DNA of 64,000 nucleotides from Larimichthys crocea (Eukaryota; Chordata; Actinopteri; Sciaenidae): positions 1,593,632 through 1,657,631 of the forward strand of contig NC_040018.1 of assembly GCF_000972845.2 (NCBI RefSeq), read 5' to 3'. Numbering within the stretch: position 1 is the first letter of the stretch; every line of letters starts with the position of its first letter. This document shows positions 1 to 12,300 of the stretch, piece after piece. A model generated the notes under the pieces. That model saw only the letters and a list, made by a program, of their open reading frames with translations. It was not told the DNA's origin and made no database searches. The translations under genes were made by a program, and so were the position numbers.

Positions 1-3000
1 ATGAGCAAGGAGAGCGCGGGCATTTTTTCAGTGATGGGAGTGTTGCACGGCTGGCTCACTGTGCCTGTCTCTCATGTGTAAAGCATGTGGTCAATCTGCC
101 AACATGGCAATCACGAAGCAGAAGCTCTCCTCTGATTGCCGGGCGCTCCTGACTCCATCGAATGCAGCAGTGACCTATCTTTTCAAGTGTTTGCGGAAGT
201 GTGAATTATTAGTAATCAGTTGGGGTCAACAGAACCGAAGAGCTCGTTAGTATGTGAGTGTGTGTGAATACAGAGGATCACCTGGCCGAAGATTAAAATT
301 TCAGTTGTGTCACCAAACAACATCTGCAGTCTTTTTTGTTTGTAATAGAAGCAAAGCAACAGCCCCGCATGCCCCTATGCATCGCACAGCTGTTATTACA
401 ACAGCCAAACAGCTTCTCTTTTCAACAAGCCTGCTTTCCATAGAAAATTTGAGGTAAACACAAACAGCCATAAATAGCTCTGCAGATGGCAGATTGGGTT
501 ATGGTGTTATAGTGAGGCGCATAGTCGCATCACCATGATGAATCAGCCAAAAGTAGACCGTGGGCTGATTATTCAACAACATAATGTCAGATTAATTTAA
601 CAACTAATTAAAAAAAACAGAAACAATCGGAGATCAAACATCCTTGAAGTATGATTGTTTGTTAGTCTTCCTCCAGCATAACAGGTGTGTTGACAGTCAG
701 CCTCTCTTTGACTCATAATTAGGTGTGGTCATGTCCAGTCCACCAAAGGACAAGGTTGCTGGATGAATCAGTTTGTGGTTATTTCTTATGGTCAGTGGCA
801 TGCTCATTTCACGACTGGATGTGGAATATGGTGTGTTTGTGTGCAAGGTCTAAAGAGTATTTCTTTCAGAGTAGTTACAGCTGAGCTCCGTGTATTGTGT
901 CTTTGTGCTTTGTGCTTCAGCACAGCAAAAGGTGAAGAGAACAGACGAGCAAAAAGATTAAAAACATTATAGCTCTCTATCTCTCTCTCTCTCTCTCTCG
1001 TGATTCTCTGTCTCATTCCATAGTCCAAATCCTGACTCTCACATGATGAACCTGTCATAAAAGAAGTTAATTATAATCCCCCGAAATACTTCTTTTGTGT
1101 TATTTTTGGGTGGGGTTTCTTCGTTTCTGAGGTGAGATAACAAACAGAAATGATGTCAAGCTGAATAACTGCAGCTCAAAAGTTCACAGTAGGAAAAGCT
1201 TTCACTGCAGACACATCAGCAGGGAGGGGATCACATTTTTTGGTGTCGGCCCTGCAAGAGCTAAACTGTAAATTTTGTACAACAAGCTACATTCACCTGA
1301 GAAATTAGGAAGAGGAATAACTTTTCCGTCAACAGAATCTGTTTTTACTGGACACATATCTCCCTTTGTAGAGTTTGATGGTTGTTTTCATTAAAGTGGA
1401 GATTTATGATAATCGGTTTTGATGCTTTTAAAAAAAGTATATTTAAAAATAAATATACTTTTGTTGTTGTCTACCATTTCCTTGTTCCTAGCATGCCAAC
1501 AAAATGCAAAACACACGCACACACACACACGCACACACACACACACACGCAATAACAAAGTTATCTATTCTATCTATCTATACTCAGTCACCTAGCAACA
1601 ATATTCACATGACTTTAACCACTCAAACGACTCCCCACACGACTCAAACCTCACGAGTTTCACCTGAAGGCAGAATCACCTTTTTTTTTTTTAAAAAAGA
1701 CACTATGGGAAATACAGAATAACAAAAACACACTTGCATAAAAAATAACATAAAGTGAATCCGAAAGTGAATTTAAGGAAAGATGTCTCACTCTCTACCA
1801 ACAACCACTAAACAGAGCAAGCGCCAAGGATAAGGCTGAAGGGTCAAAGCCACCTGAAACAAAATACCTCAATGTTTACACTGCTGACATTTTGTGCCAG
1901 AGTATGTATTAAAAGCATACATCAATCACATGTCCCTCATCCACCATATCCAGTAATAAGGGTCCTGTTTGTGTACAGCAACACTTTCTAAGTACACCTG
2001 TTTTCAAAATACTATCACTCATTGCGATAGCTGACCTTATAAAGTGAGCCATACCAGTTTTTTTCCAGTCACTGACAGCAGACTGAAGAGTCTGCAGCAC
2101 AGCCACGAAATGCATTTTGAGTATGACTCAGACTCTTGATTTCTCTCGACTGGGAAAAATGTCATCCGCCTTTCTGCTCTCACGTCGTCACACTTCCTTT
2201 TCAACATGTGTAACGTTGTCTTTAGGCCAGCAAAGACAAGCCTTCAAGAGTTCATTCCTCTTACATTACAAAGAGGATCCCACTGTACAATGCTGGAAGC
2301 TGTAGCAGATCAAAGAATCTGTAGAAAAATGAAAAACGTTCCCATGATTTACCTCTGGCTCTGTCTCTGGAAAACACACATGAAAGCCACTACACAGAGA
2401 GAGATTCCTGCTTGATGTTTTAACCTTGAACTGTCTGCCTGAGATCAGCAGATGATAGAGACATGTTATCACCTCCTGGTCAAGTGTTTAAAATGTCTCA
2501 TATTACTCATATAGAGGTTCGAGTGAACCCGAAAAGACAGGCAGACAATAGACCAGATGGACAGACAGATGGGAAGAGTTCAACGCAGCATTATTAACAT
2601 ACGAAGCTCTGCGCTGTTAAATAAACAGGCAAACAGCCAGAACATCATCACCATTATTACACGATCACAAACTGGGGCAACAACCTACCCTGACAAATTA
2701 AATGTGAATCATTGAACACCTATAACAGCTCTACTGATCATTCAATGGAAAATAATGTTCATATTTTTAGTTTATTAGAGGATAAAGTCATTTAACGCAT
2801 CAGTCTGGAGCTTTTAAACAGTACATAAAAAAGTTTCACTCCTAGATAACACACAGTGCAAATATTTGACCGTTCCAGTATGTTGCACTATGTTATAAAA
2901 AACCCCCGGAGACAAATTTGATTCATGATCCCTGATCTCAAACTTATCTCCAGAAGGCTGTTTCATCTGCTGGCTTGAATATTTCATAAGATGACAGTTT

Positions 3001-3781
3001 AGTAAATCGCCCACATGCGTGAAATGCTGTAAAAGAGTTATTCAATGTTAAAGACTGTTTGTTTGTTTTTTAAATGTTTGACACCAACTGCGTCATTAAA
3101 TCTTTACAATCCTTTGCTCTGACACCATAAAAAGCTTCAGCTGTATTTATTTCTGAAATGCCCACACACAACTTCCAGTACACTTCCAGAGTTTAAACCT
3201 TTTCATGCTCACTGAATGTCAGATGCATCACAGAAAAAGAAGAAGAAGAAGAAGAGGAAGACTTTTAAGCATTTGGGGAGGCTGCGCTCTCTCTGTATCT
3301 GGATGTGTTGATGAACAAACTGGCCGCACGTGTCGGAGCTTGCCTGTTCCTGGTGGTGACTGAGCCGGCTTTCATCCGCACACTCAACGAGGCTCTGCCA
3401 GTCACCAGCATCAGAGTGCGGATGCATCAGCAGCTTCGCCTTTGATACATTTGATACTACAGAGCTGAATAAGGGGACTCTTAAAGTTGTTAACATGGTG
3501 CGATTCTTGATTTTGGTGGCGTTAAAGAAGTACTCACATGTGTAGACTGTGTGAAGTGCTGCATTTTGAGAGAATTGGTACAGAGTTGATGAGGGTACAG
3601 CACTGGTGACAAAATGTGTCTATGTTGAGGGTTTATTACCTGATAAAAGTGCTGAAAAACAGGAAAGAACTCACTGACCTGCTTGCTAAACTATTACACT
3701 ACAATGTAGGATACATTTGTCTTGTTACCACAGCATGTCACAAGCTGATGTTGTACTTCTAGTAATGATCTTGAGGCTTAC
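1..3781 (-). other. tnfaip8l3 first intron (partial), no coding exon seen
   Basis: The stretch lies downstream, in transcript sense, of the tnfaip8l3 first coding exon. I found no part of the TIPE family helical domain on the minus strand here, so the second coding exon is inferred to lie beyond the left edge. The stretch holds a CT repeat (981-999), a CA repeat (about 1511-1550), an RFX-type X-box (1587-1599), an AAG repeat (about 3236-3262) and a GC-richer patch at about 3280-3450. It is otherwise unremarkable AT-rich DNA. Confidence 0.55.
1587..1599 (+). promoter_or_regulatory. RFX-type X-box motif
   Basis: The sequence GTCACCTAGCAAC fits the X-box pattern GTNRCC, a short spacer, then RGYAAC. 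X-boxes are bound by RFX factors, which drive ciliary genes among others. It lies in the presumed tnfaip8l3 first intron beside a TATC-like repeat and a CA repeat. Motif match only; one such match in tens of kilobases can arise by chance. Confidence 0.35.
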
Positions 3782-3827
3782 CTGGAGAGAGCTCTCCGTC
3801 ACTCTGCTCTCCGGAGTCTGAATCCAT
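3782..3827 (-). CDS. tnfaip8l3: TNFAIP8-like protein 3, first coding exon only
   Basis: Reading the minus strand, ATG at 3827-3825 opens a short coding exon giving MDSDSGEQSDGELSP plus one split base. It ends at a good donor (GTAAGCC, 3781-3775). This peptide is nearly identical to the characteristic N terminus I recall for vertebrate TNFAIP8L3 (TIPE3), a phosphoinositide transfer protein that promotes PI3K-AKT and MEK-ERK signalling. The other TIPE proteins lack this acidic N-terminal tail. The rest of the roughly 200-residue protein, the helical lipid-binding fold, is normally in a following large exon, which would lie left of position 1. Position and orientation beside cyp19a1a match human 15q21 and support the call. 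The minus frame stays open upstream of this ATG without a convincing earlier start. The family-typical N terminus decides the start. Confidence 0.82.
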
Positions 3828-4440
3828 CTTCCCCTGCAGGACACTCGGAGGCTGCAGAAGCTCTCTGATTCCTCTTTCTTCTTGTTCCCTTTCCTCTCCA
3901 GGGAGTCTTTCTGATTTCTTCACCCAGAGAAGAAAAAATGTAAGAAAAAAAAAAAAAAAAAAAAAAAAAAGCAATTTCTTATATATTTTTTTCTCCTGGT
4001 GAGCTAAACTTCCCCTCCCAGCCTGGATCACTGCAGCTGTGAGAGGAATGCTACTGGGCTGATTTGCTGAGCTGTCCTCCTTTCTTTTTTTTGTGCTCTC
4101 TTGTCTTCTCCTGACTCTCTCAGTTTCCCTCTTTCCTTCTCCCTCTCATTTACTTTCCCCGTTCCTGATACTCCCTCCCCTTGCTCACTCTCAGTCCATC
4201 CCCCTCTCAGTTTCTCCCTCCCTTGTCCCTGCCACTCGGTCCCTCCTCCTCCTCCTCCTCCTCCTCCTCCTCCTCTCATTCGGTGCTGTCACACTCAGCC
4301 TCTTCACGCTCTCTCCACTCAAACTCTTTCTCTACCTCTTTCTGTATGCTGTAAGTGCCGTCTCTTCCTCTTTCTCTCTTCCTCTCTCCCTCCCTCTCTC
4401 TGTCTCTGGGTAAGAGTGCTGCCTGTGTTTTAGCAGAGCA
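3828..4440 (-). promoter_or_regulatory. tnfaip8l3 leader/promoter region: homopurine-rich tract with GAG repeat and T run
   Basis: In transcript sense this stretch is strongly purine-biased: the plus strand at about 4080-4430 is almost all C and T and holds a CTC repeat at 4242-4275. Closer to the ATG is a 26-base A run on the plus strand (3945-3970), which is poly-T in sense. It is followed by a pyrimidine-rich stretch and an AG near 3912 that could serve as an acceptor for an upstream untranslated exon. The transcription start cannot be placed. Long mirror-like homopurine tracts can form triplex DNA and are often length-polymorphic. Confidence 0.5.
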
Positions 4441-6543
4441 ATAGGAGAGACTCATTCATGGCAACTTGAAATTCATCTCCAGCAGTAAAAAATCCCATGA
4501 CCCCTTGTTACTGGCTGTCAATTACCATCTGTGGTGGTCACATGAAGTCATGCCAGGTTACTGTTTTACTATCTACAGTAATCATTTGAATGGATCAAAT
4601 GGTATTTGGGGTCATTTGAATGTGATCGGAAGAGTACAGTTTATGTGTGCTTTCAATTACTGATCTCTTCTATCTGAAGCATAAGATTTAGATGTATTTG
4701 TCTCCTTTTGTTAGAGACCTGTTTTTGTTAGATGTTCAAGGGTGCTCCAGTATGCAATATTGAATAGTTGGCTGACAAACAGCAGCCTTTGCAAAGTAAA
4801 GACATATCAAAACTTTCATTTTTTTGATCACTTGGCCTATGAGCGACAACTCTGAAACTTGTCCTTGAGTGCTAGAGTACTGCATTATGATCCAAAAATA
4901 GCCTATATAACTTGATGATGTGATTTATTCACAGTAAGCAAACATGCAAAACTGGAGTTTTCTTTAATGCTGCACAAAACCCACAGAGAATTCTCCATTT
5001 CCAGCCCCAGCTCTACAGAGCACTTTAGCATCTTTTAGTCCATTGTTTTGGTTTTACAACCCCCCCAACTTTACTGCTTTGGCTCACTCCCACTGCTCCC
5101 ATCAACCTGGTTTCCAATAGCAGGCAGTTGAAAAATCCCAGTTGAACAAATATGTGCTAACTGCAGACAAACACACATTATGACTACAACTGTTTGAGCA
5201 TTTGGCAGCTAAAGAGCCAGCTATTTCATTCAAGAGTTGGTGGAGACCAATACGGAACTAAAATGAGTAAATTCATCAACAAAGAAAAACAAAGCCACAA
5301 ATAAACTTTATAAAGTGATAATGTGCAAATATTGTGTTTAAAGCTTGTTCTACTGCTTAAATGCTGTTAAAAAAACAAAAAAACAACAACAGATATTGCT
5401 ATTTTATTTATTTATTTTTTGCAGTATTTGGTTAAATTGCTCCCATTAAAAACTGGCAAAGCCCAGGCAATGACTCTAGGTATTTCCAGCACAGCTGCAT
5501 TAGATTCTTCAGCAATCAGTGTCAGGTTTTGGCATCCGAGTCAAACAACAACAGACTCTTTGTTGACTCACCATTTTACACATCCGACATTCACGCAGGA
5601 AAAAAAGTTCAGTGGGTAAGAAGATATAACAGTTTCTCCACCCACTTAACGCAGAAAAAAGTTGTGTTTTGAGTAATGGTTGTGACTTTCAGGAACTCTC
5701 ACCGCAAAAGAATCTAACTTCTCATTTCCACAGATGAAAACAAAACAAAAAAAACGCAGGCAATGTGGGAAGTAAATGAAAAACACTTCAGGACACTTCA
5801 CACTCCAGGACACTGAGCATGACAGAGCGGTGATCTATACGAGGTGTAAAACATCTTAGGGTGGGTTTAGCTTTTAATAAACTTGAATTACTTTTTGTCT
5901 GCAGTCTGGAGACAACATTAAGCTCAAATTCACAAGTGTGGGGGCAGGTGGGCGTGCAGTTGGTGGTCCAACAACAGTTGCAGGCGATACCATCTCCCAG
6001 GTGTGTAACTGACTGTTGCTCAGCATGATCACTGGGCACCAGATGGCATTAGCCTGCCTGCCCACTGCCCAAGGCTGACTTATCTTCAACACTGTGTGCA
6101 TTTGCGTGTGCGTGCATGTGTACTGTCTTATGCAATATTGTAGTGACAAAAATATTTGCCAGTAATCACAACAAGCTGTGCTGCTTTGATAAGAGCAATA
6201 AAGCGGTGTGTTTCTTTATCCCGATGTGTAAAATGGAGAGTGAGTGTATGAATAAAAAACATACAAGGAGACACAGAGGCATAAAAGTTGGACTTGTTTT
6301 AAAAGTAAAAGTTACGAGCGCAGAGTATTATTCTTGAACACAGTTCAGACCCTCTGGCCTTTGCGGGCTCACTATTTCAGTTTCTGACATTATCGCCATC
6401 ATCAGAATCTCTATAAATGTGCCCTCAGTATCGTGGGGCCATTTAGTTTGTCAGTTCTTTTTGCTTGTATAACTACAAGCTACTCTCAAATATACAGTGT
6501 CTCTGCAGGATAGGACAAACCAACCACACAAGACTAAGAGGAG
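4441..6543. other. Intergenic spacer, no gene seen
   Basis: AT-rich DNA between the tnfaip8l3 leader and the hAT-like element. Only short chance open frames are present on either strand, none with a recognisable domain or splice structure. No RNA gene was recognised. Confidence 0.6.
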
Positions 6544-6551
6544 ATAATGAC

Positions 6552-8368
6552 CACTGGTGAAAGAAGAATTCATATCCAGTACCACAGTGTAAAAATACTC
6601 CATTACAAGTAAAAGTCCTGCATTCAAAATCTCATTTAGTGTTATGATATAATCAGATTATTATTACTAAATACTGCAGCAGCATTTTAATATTATTGAT
6701 GATCAAGGTGAAGTCAATTTTAAGTACATTTCATACTGTTGGGTGGTTGAACCCATCCATGCATTATCTATCCTATAGTCACAAGGGGCAGGAGCCTGTT
6801 GGCTGGTGGTCTGTCACAGGGCTCACACATATATACTGTACACACACACAACCAACAACAACAACAGGCCATTTAAAGACACTAGTTTACTAACCAGCAT
6901 GTCTTTATGCTGTGGGTGGCAGTAGTTGAAAGTAACAAATTACATTTATTTGTAGCATTTCCATTTTATGCTACGTCATACTTCTACTCGTCTACTCTAC
7001 GTTTTGGAGTACTTTTTTTACTCCACGTTGTGTATTTAATTCCTTTAGTTACTTTGCAGATACAGATGAATAAAACAAAAGATAAATCCACTAATAAATT
7101 CTGCTATATTATCATAGGTTAAGCTACTGCCGTCCTAGACAGAAGTTGTCCTTGGAAACTGTTTGAAAAAGGTAGGTGATTGGATAAAGCTGCTGTAAGC
7201 GACAATACAACAAAATAAACATGGGTAGAGTCAGATAATAGTATGGCTAAGCTGCACAGCTAACTAAAAAAGCAGCTGCAGTTAAGTTACTGTTAGAGTA
7301 AATCACTTAAAGTTGAAACAGAGAACCCGCAGGACATCAGAGGAAAGACCAGAAAATATTTTCTCCATAAAATATGATCCTGTTTGACCAAAGTCAGCCA
7401 TAAAGTTCTAAATGTTGTGTGCACTAATCAGGCGCAGCCCCCAGAAACACTCCACTCTGGTGGCGTCTTTTGTTTTTCCAACCTTATTCATTTGTGGTCA
7501 GTAAATTTATCAAATTCAGTAACGCATATCGCCATTATACAAGCCCCATCTGGCTGCACTTCTTCTTCTGGGGCACGATAATCTTTAACATATTTATTAG
7601 ACTGATCAAAATGTTTGACTGTAAAACATTATAGTAATATAGATATATGTTGGGGTGGCTGTGGCTTGGAGGTAGAGCGGGTCGTCCACTAATCAGAATA
7701 TCAGCGGTTCAATCTCGGCTCCTCCAGTCTGCATGTCGAAGTGTCCTTGGGCAAGATACTGAACCCCAAATTGCTCCTGGAGGCTGTGCCATCGGTGTGT
7801 GAATGTGTATGAATGCTTAGCTCCTAAAAAACGATGAGCAGTTGGCACCTTGCATGGCAGCCAATGCCATCAGTGTATGGATGTGTGTGAATGGGTGAAT
7901 GAGATATGTAGTGTAAAAGCGTTTTGAGTGGTTGGAAAGACGCTATATAAGTACAGTCCATTTACATATATGTAGTGGAGTAAAAGTATAACATTTGCCT
8001 CTTAAGTGGAGTAGAAGGCTAAAGTGATATTAAGAAGTAACAAGAATGTACAGTTTGGTCAGTATTGTAGGAAGTGAAACCTCTTTTGGTGCAGATTTAC
8101 AGAGGAGACAACAGTCCTCTTTGTTTGCAACGTAATGTTATATTTATGAAGTTGTCAAATGACAACACTGAAATTATTGGTACTTTTGGTGTCATAAAAG
8201 TCTGTGTGTGCTGTTACTATTACTGCTACTAAAATAAAGTAGTAATAGTTAAGTCTAGTGGAGAAGTAGAATAAAGTGTAAATACTGACACTTACGTGTC
8301 TTTGAACTGTACTTAGCACATGAATAAATGTACTTTACATATTACTTGAATGTTACTTTCCACCCGTG
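6552..8368. mobile_element. Non-autonomous hAT-like DNA transposon (contains a nested SINE)
   Basis: The ends are imperfect inverted repeats: CACTGGTGAAAG at 6552 and the complement of CTTTCCACCCGTG ending at 8368. They are flanked by 8-bp direct repeats differing at one base (ATAATGAC 6544-6551, ATATTGAC 8369-8376). An 8-bp target duplication is the hAT signature. The interior carries the phrases typical of an abundant teleost element, such as 'acttctactc' and 'tactccac' tracts at 6970-7025 and related tracts at 7974-8360. There is no transposase frame, so it must have been mobilised in trans. A tRNA-derived SINE interrupts it at 7651-7965. Confidence 0.75.
7651..7965 (+). mobile_element. 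tRNA-derived SINE nested inside the hAT-like element
   Basis: The 5' part is tRNA-like, with an A-box-like region (GGCTTGGAGGTAGAGC, about 7662-7677) and a B-box-like GGTTCAATC near 7708. It is followed by the body common to a large teleost SINE family ('tgtccttgggcaagatactg', then 'cgctatataagtacagtcca' near the 3' end). It is bounded by 8-bp direct repeats ATATATGT at 7643-7650 and 7966-7973. Because it interrupts the hAT-like element, it inserted later. Confidence 0.8.
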
Positions 8369-9737
8369 ATATTGACCAATCTTCTGGGAGAGAATGTTTT
8401 GTAATGGAAATGTTTCGAATTCCGGATATTTCCCAGTGAAACCCAAACTGATACCAACAGATAAAGGACAGGCAGAAAAAAAAAGAGAAACCAGAGCATC
8501 AATGTGTAGTTTGCAGCCTCAAAAATAAATCCTCCAGACTGACTCATTCCTGGAAAGTGGGCAGAAAAGAGGAACCAAAGGAAGAAGAAGAAGAAGAAAA
8601 AGAAGAAGAAGAAACAGAAACAGTAAAGCTTCCAGTAATGATGAGCGCCACCACTCTCTGATGTTCAATGAGAAACAAATGAGTTGACTTTGTAAAGCGG
8701 GCCACATGAAAAGGCCATGAAGTGAGAGTTTCCCTGTGATCCAGTGCCTTTACTGGCAGAGAGCCTTCCAGTCTGGGCCTCTTGACACAGGCTGGCCGGA
8801 TGAAAGAGATTCACTCCTGTTTCAAGCAGAGTCTGGCCACATATTTTTCAGTGTGTGTACTCTTGTGATTATCAAAAAAGCACTGAGATATCCAGTTTCA
8901 CATAAGCACACAGAATCGTGACTTGAAACAAACATGAAAATGTGTCACTGCATCCTGAAAAACGCCGTCATTGCCAACTGTAGGAGGTACAATTCGCATT
9001 GACAATCTACCGACAATGTAGAGAGATGAGTACATTGCGAGTTGACCCTTTCTGGTAGATGTTTCCATGGCAACCAAAGCTCTCTTTTTAATGAAGCAGT
9101 AATCCAGCAGGGGACTGAAACAGAGAGACAATATGGCCACTGGCATTTGAGAATTTTAGCACGACGATACGTGTGTGTGTGCGAGTCTGTCTGTGGATGG
9201 TAAAACAGCATGTTATCAATCTGATTGTCAATCACGACACAAGGCTGGACAGTCTAAACTTTTTGCTGCAAGGCTCTTACGTCTGAGTTATTTTAAAAAG
9301 CTGCCTGGCATACTGCCTTTATAAATCTGTCATGCAGCAATAGAAATAAATGGAACGAGACGGAAAATATACATCATGTGACGAAGAAAAGCCACAAATG
9401 TGGACCGTGGACGTCCTTAAGAGAAAGACCAGACTGGATATTTCAAAGAAGTGCATCAGATTCTGCAAGGCAAGCTGTTATAATACCTTACAGTAAAGCC
9501 CTAAGTGATGGTCCAAGTAAAAAAATATGCATACTTTATTGGACGGTAGTGACTTTAAAATAGTCAAAAGGGTTTCAAAGTGTCAAAACTCTTACTTCAG
9601 AAGACATTGGCACGATAAAACTGCAATCACTGTGACAGACACACAAGCGACCTTGCTGCCAGAAGCAGAGCAAGGCTGACACAGATTGAAACCACAAGTA
9701 TAATTCAACTCCCCTTTAAAAATATTTCCTACTAACT

Positions 9738-9738
<1 letters not shown>

Positions 9739-9820
<82 letters not shown>
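9739..9820 (+). repeat. Long (CA)n microsatellite
   Basis: About 80 bp of almost uninterrupted CA dinucleotides with a single CGCA interruption near 9768. It is the longest simple repeat in the window and is likely length-polymorphic. Open frames reading through it (runs of Cys-Val) are artefacts. Confidence 0.97.
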
Positions 9821-9821
<1 letters not shown>

Positions 9822-10234
9822 ACAGCCCCAGTAGTAGCCTTGAAGTGAAAGTTACCACAGATCTATTTAGCAGATGCCTGATATCTCACAGCTTGGAGCC
9901 AGAAATTCACATTAGCTCAGTATGTTCTCTTTATACTGGAACTCTTCACATTTTCTGCACTACGCCACTGAAGCTACCTGAATTTTGACAGGCCAAAAAA
10001 ATGTATTCTACCCTAAAGACACACAGGAAAGTAAGCGTCAAGTATTTACCTTGCATTGCTTTGGGGTTGTCGGTCTGTTGGTTGATTGGTACACCATTTT
10101 GGTCCGGAATTAAATTTCTCAAAATATCCCCAACTATCGGATGGGTGGTCATGTAATATGCTGGATACATTAGAAAAACTTTGGTAGACTTTTCATCTAG
10201 CGGCAACATCAAGTTATTGTTGAGCTCTCCAAGG

Positions 10235-10259
10235 GAGAGAGAGAGAGAGAGAGAGAGAG
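10235..10259 (+). repeat. (GA)n microsatellite
   Basis: About 25 bp of GA dinucleotides directly visible in the sequence. No gene is nearby. Confidence 0.9.
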
Positions 10260-11399
10260 GAATATGTTGGACATGTAGCCTAACAATAAATAAACAGTCA
10301 ATTTATGATACTTCATTTCTTCGTTGTAAAATTGAATATGTTGTTAATAATGTTACCAAATAAATACAAGGGTTCAAATAGACCCTGTGATCGGTGATCA
10401 GTACTGGCCGATACTGGTTCCAATGCTCAGCAGTGACTGTATGAACACATAATATATTTAAACACGGAAGATGCTAAGCCTCCCACAAAGTTCCCACATA
10501 TGATATATTATATGATACTGAATTCAGTGCATCATTGGTTAAAGGCATACTATCAAGGATTTTCTTTTGTTTGTAGACACATCATTGTTGGTCCTTCTAC
10601 AAATATCACCATACTCGATCCTGCAGGAGGTGATTTTGCATAAATGCAGCTGTGTGTAGCTCAACTCCGACCTCGGTCAGACACACAGAGGTGCATCTCT
10701 TCATACATCGTTATTGCATAGTAAGATGTGTCCCCCATTAAAGTTATTTGGGTACCAGAATTTTAAGCTTTGATCAAATGTTAAATTTGATCAAATCAAA
10801 TGTTAAATGTTAAATGTTAATGTAAAAGCAATAACTGATACCCGCATAAGAAAGAGAGAGACATACAGACACAGAAGGGAGGTTGAACACAGGAAACATT
10901 AGGCAGGGAGGAGGCAAAAAGCCTCCATCATAACACTTTTAATACCACATTAGCTGCATGGCAGCTTTCTAAACAGGAAAGTAGCCAAAAGGCAATTAGT
11001 GACTAATATTAGAAAAGAAACAACAACTTGTTGATGACAAGTATGATCAATTATCCTGATGATGTCAACACACAAAGACTACAAATCTGGATGCAAACCA
11101 CGACAATAAGAACTGCTTTTATATACAGGAAAGTTTTTGATGGACACCCACTGCCCTATAGACTCTTGATGATACTGACACCAATTATTTTAATTTTCAT
11201 CTATTAATCTGTCAATCATTCTATTGATTCACTAAATAGTTGTCAAAAACTGGTGAAAAATGTTTTATATATTTATATTTTTAGTTTTGATTACACTGTC
11301 TTCTATGGGATTCTTTGGGAAACACTTTAGTAAAAGTTTTAGTTTGTCCAATACTTTTCCAGTCAGCACACCCAATGATTTTCTTACCAGCCTAAACTT

Positions 11400-12300
11400 G
11401 TATTAGAAATATTAACATGCTAACATACTGAAGAAAGATGTGAACATTGTAAACATCAGCATGTTAGCATGCTGTAGCATGTGGCTGTAGACTTTTAATA
11501 TAGCTAAAATGTTTAATAATGATAATTAATAAGCATTAGCAGGTTACTGCAAATGTTAATTGCTAGCGCGTCAACGCTAGCAATTAACATTAGCCACTAA
11601 GAATTTATTACATGACAACTGATAACATGCTAAGGTATTTGCTAGCGCGTCAGTGCTAGCAATTAGCCTTAGCCACTAATAACCAAATACATGCTACTTG
11701 TTAATATGCTAATGTTAACATGCTAATGCTAATTAGCATTAGCCACTAAGAATTAAATACATGCTAATGCAAAAATGCTAACGTTAATTGTTAGCCGTCT
11801 GCGCTAGCAATTAGCATGAGCCACTAAGAATTAAATACATGATCATTGCTAACATGTTAATGTTAACCTGCTAATGCTAATTAGCATTAGCCACTAGGAA
11901 TTAAATACATGCTAATGCTAACATGTTAATGTTAACCTGCTAATGCTAATTACCATTAGCCACTAAGAATTAAATACCTGTTAATGTTAACATGCTAATG
12001 TTAATTGCTAGCAAGTCAGTGCTAGTCACTCATTTTTAGTCACTAAGAATACATGCTAATGTTAATATGCTAATGTTAATTGTTAGCACGTTTTCTGTGT
12101 AAAATGACAGACGAAGACAGCAGAGCAGCTAGCGTGTTAACAATTAACATTAGCCACTACATATTAAATACATGCCAATGCTAACAAGCTAATGCTAATC
12201 TGCTAATGGTAACCTGCTAATGCTTATTAATTAGTATTAGCCACTAAAAATTAAATACATGCTCATTGCTAACATGCTAATGTTAATTGATATTAACATT
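11400..12300. repeat. Palindrome-rich tandem array (GCTAA/TTAGC family)
   Basis: The phrase 'agccactaagaattaaatac' or a close variant recurs at about 11592, 11671, 11741, 11819, 11889, 11958, 12038, 12152 and 12240, a period of about 70-80 bp. Units are built from nested inverted words such as GCTAATG/CATTAGC and GCTAGCG/CGCTAGC. A perfect hairpin with 16-bp arms and a 6-nt loop sits at 11553-11590. Perfect 22-bp palindromes lie at 11722-11743 and 11870-11891. Similar GCTAA-rich repeats are common in teleosts. The array could be an amplified transposon end or a minisatellite. Confidence 0.85.

Larger units (their letters stand above)
8377..11399. other. Intergenic spacer with microsatellites, no gene seen
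   Basis: Contains a GAA-type repeat (about 8580-8613), the long CA repeat (9739-9820), a GA repeat (10235-10259), and a short segment at about 10390-10430 rich in 'gatcggtgatcagtactggccgat'-like phrases that resembles dispersed repeats. No exon or domain was recognised on either strand. Confidence 0.5.

Noticed and set aside
1..3781. Second coding exon of tnfaip8l3 inside the window
   Set aside because: No minus-strand frame here resembles the TIPE helical domain, so the exon is taken to lie beyond the left edge.
4028..4433. Overlapping open frames on both strands at 4.0-4.4 kb (Gly-rich, Leu/Ser-rich, Pro-rich)
   Set aside because: They arise from the stop-poor homopurine/homopyrimidine tract, and no protein family matches.
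9592..9858. Open frames with long Cys-Val runs at 9.6-9.9 kb
   Set aside because: They are translations of the CA microsatellite, not genes.
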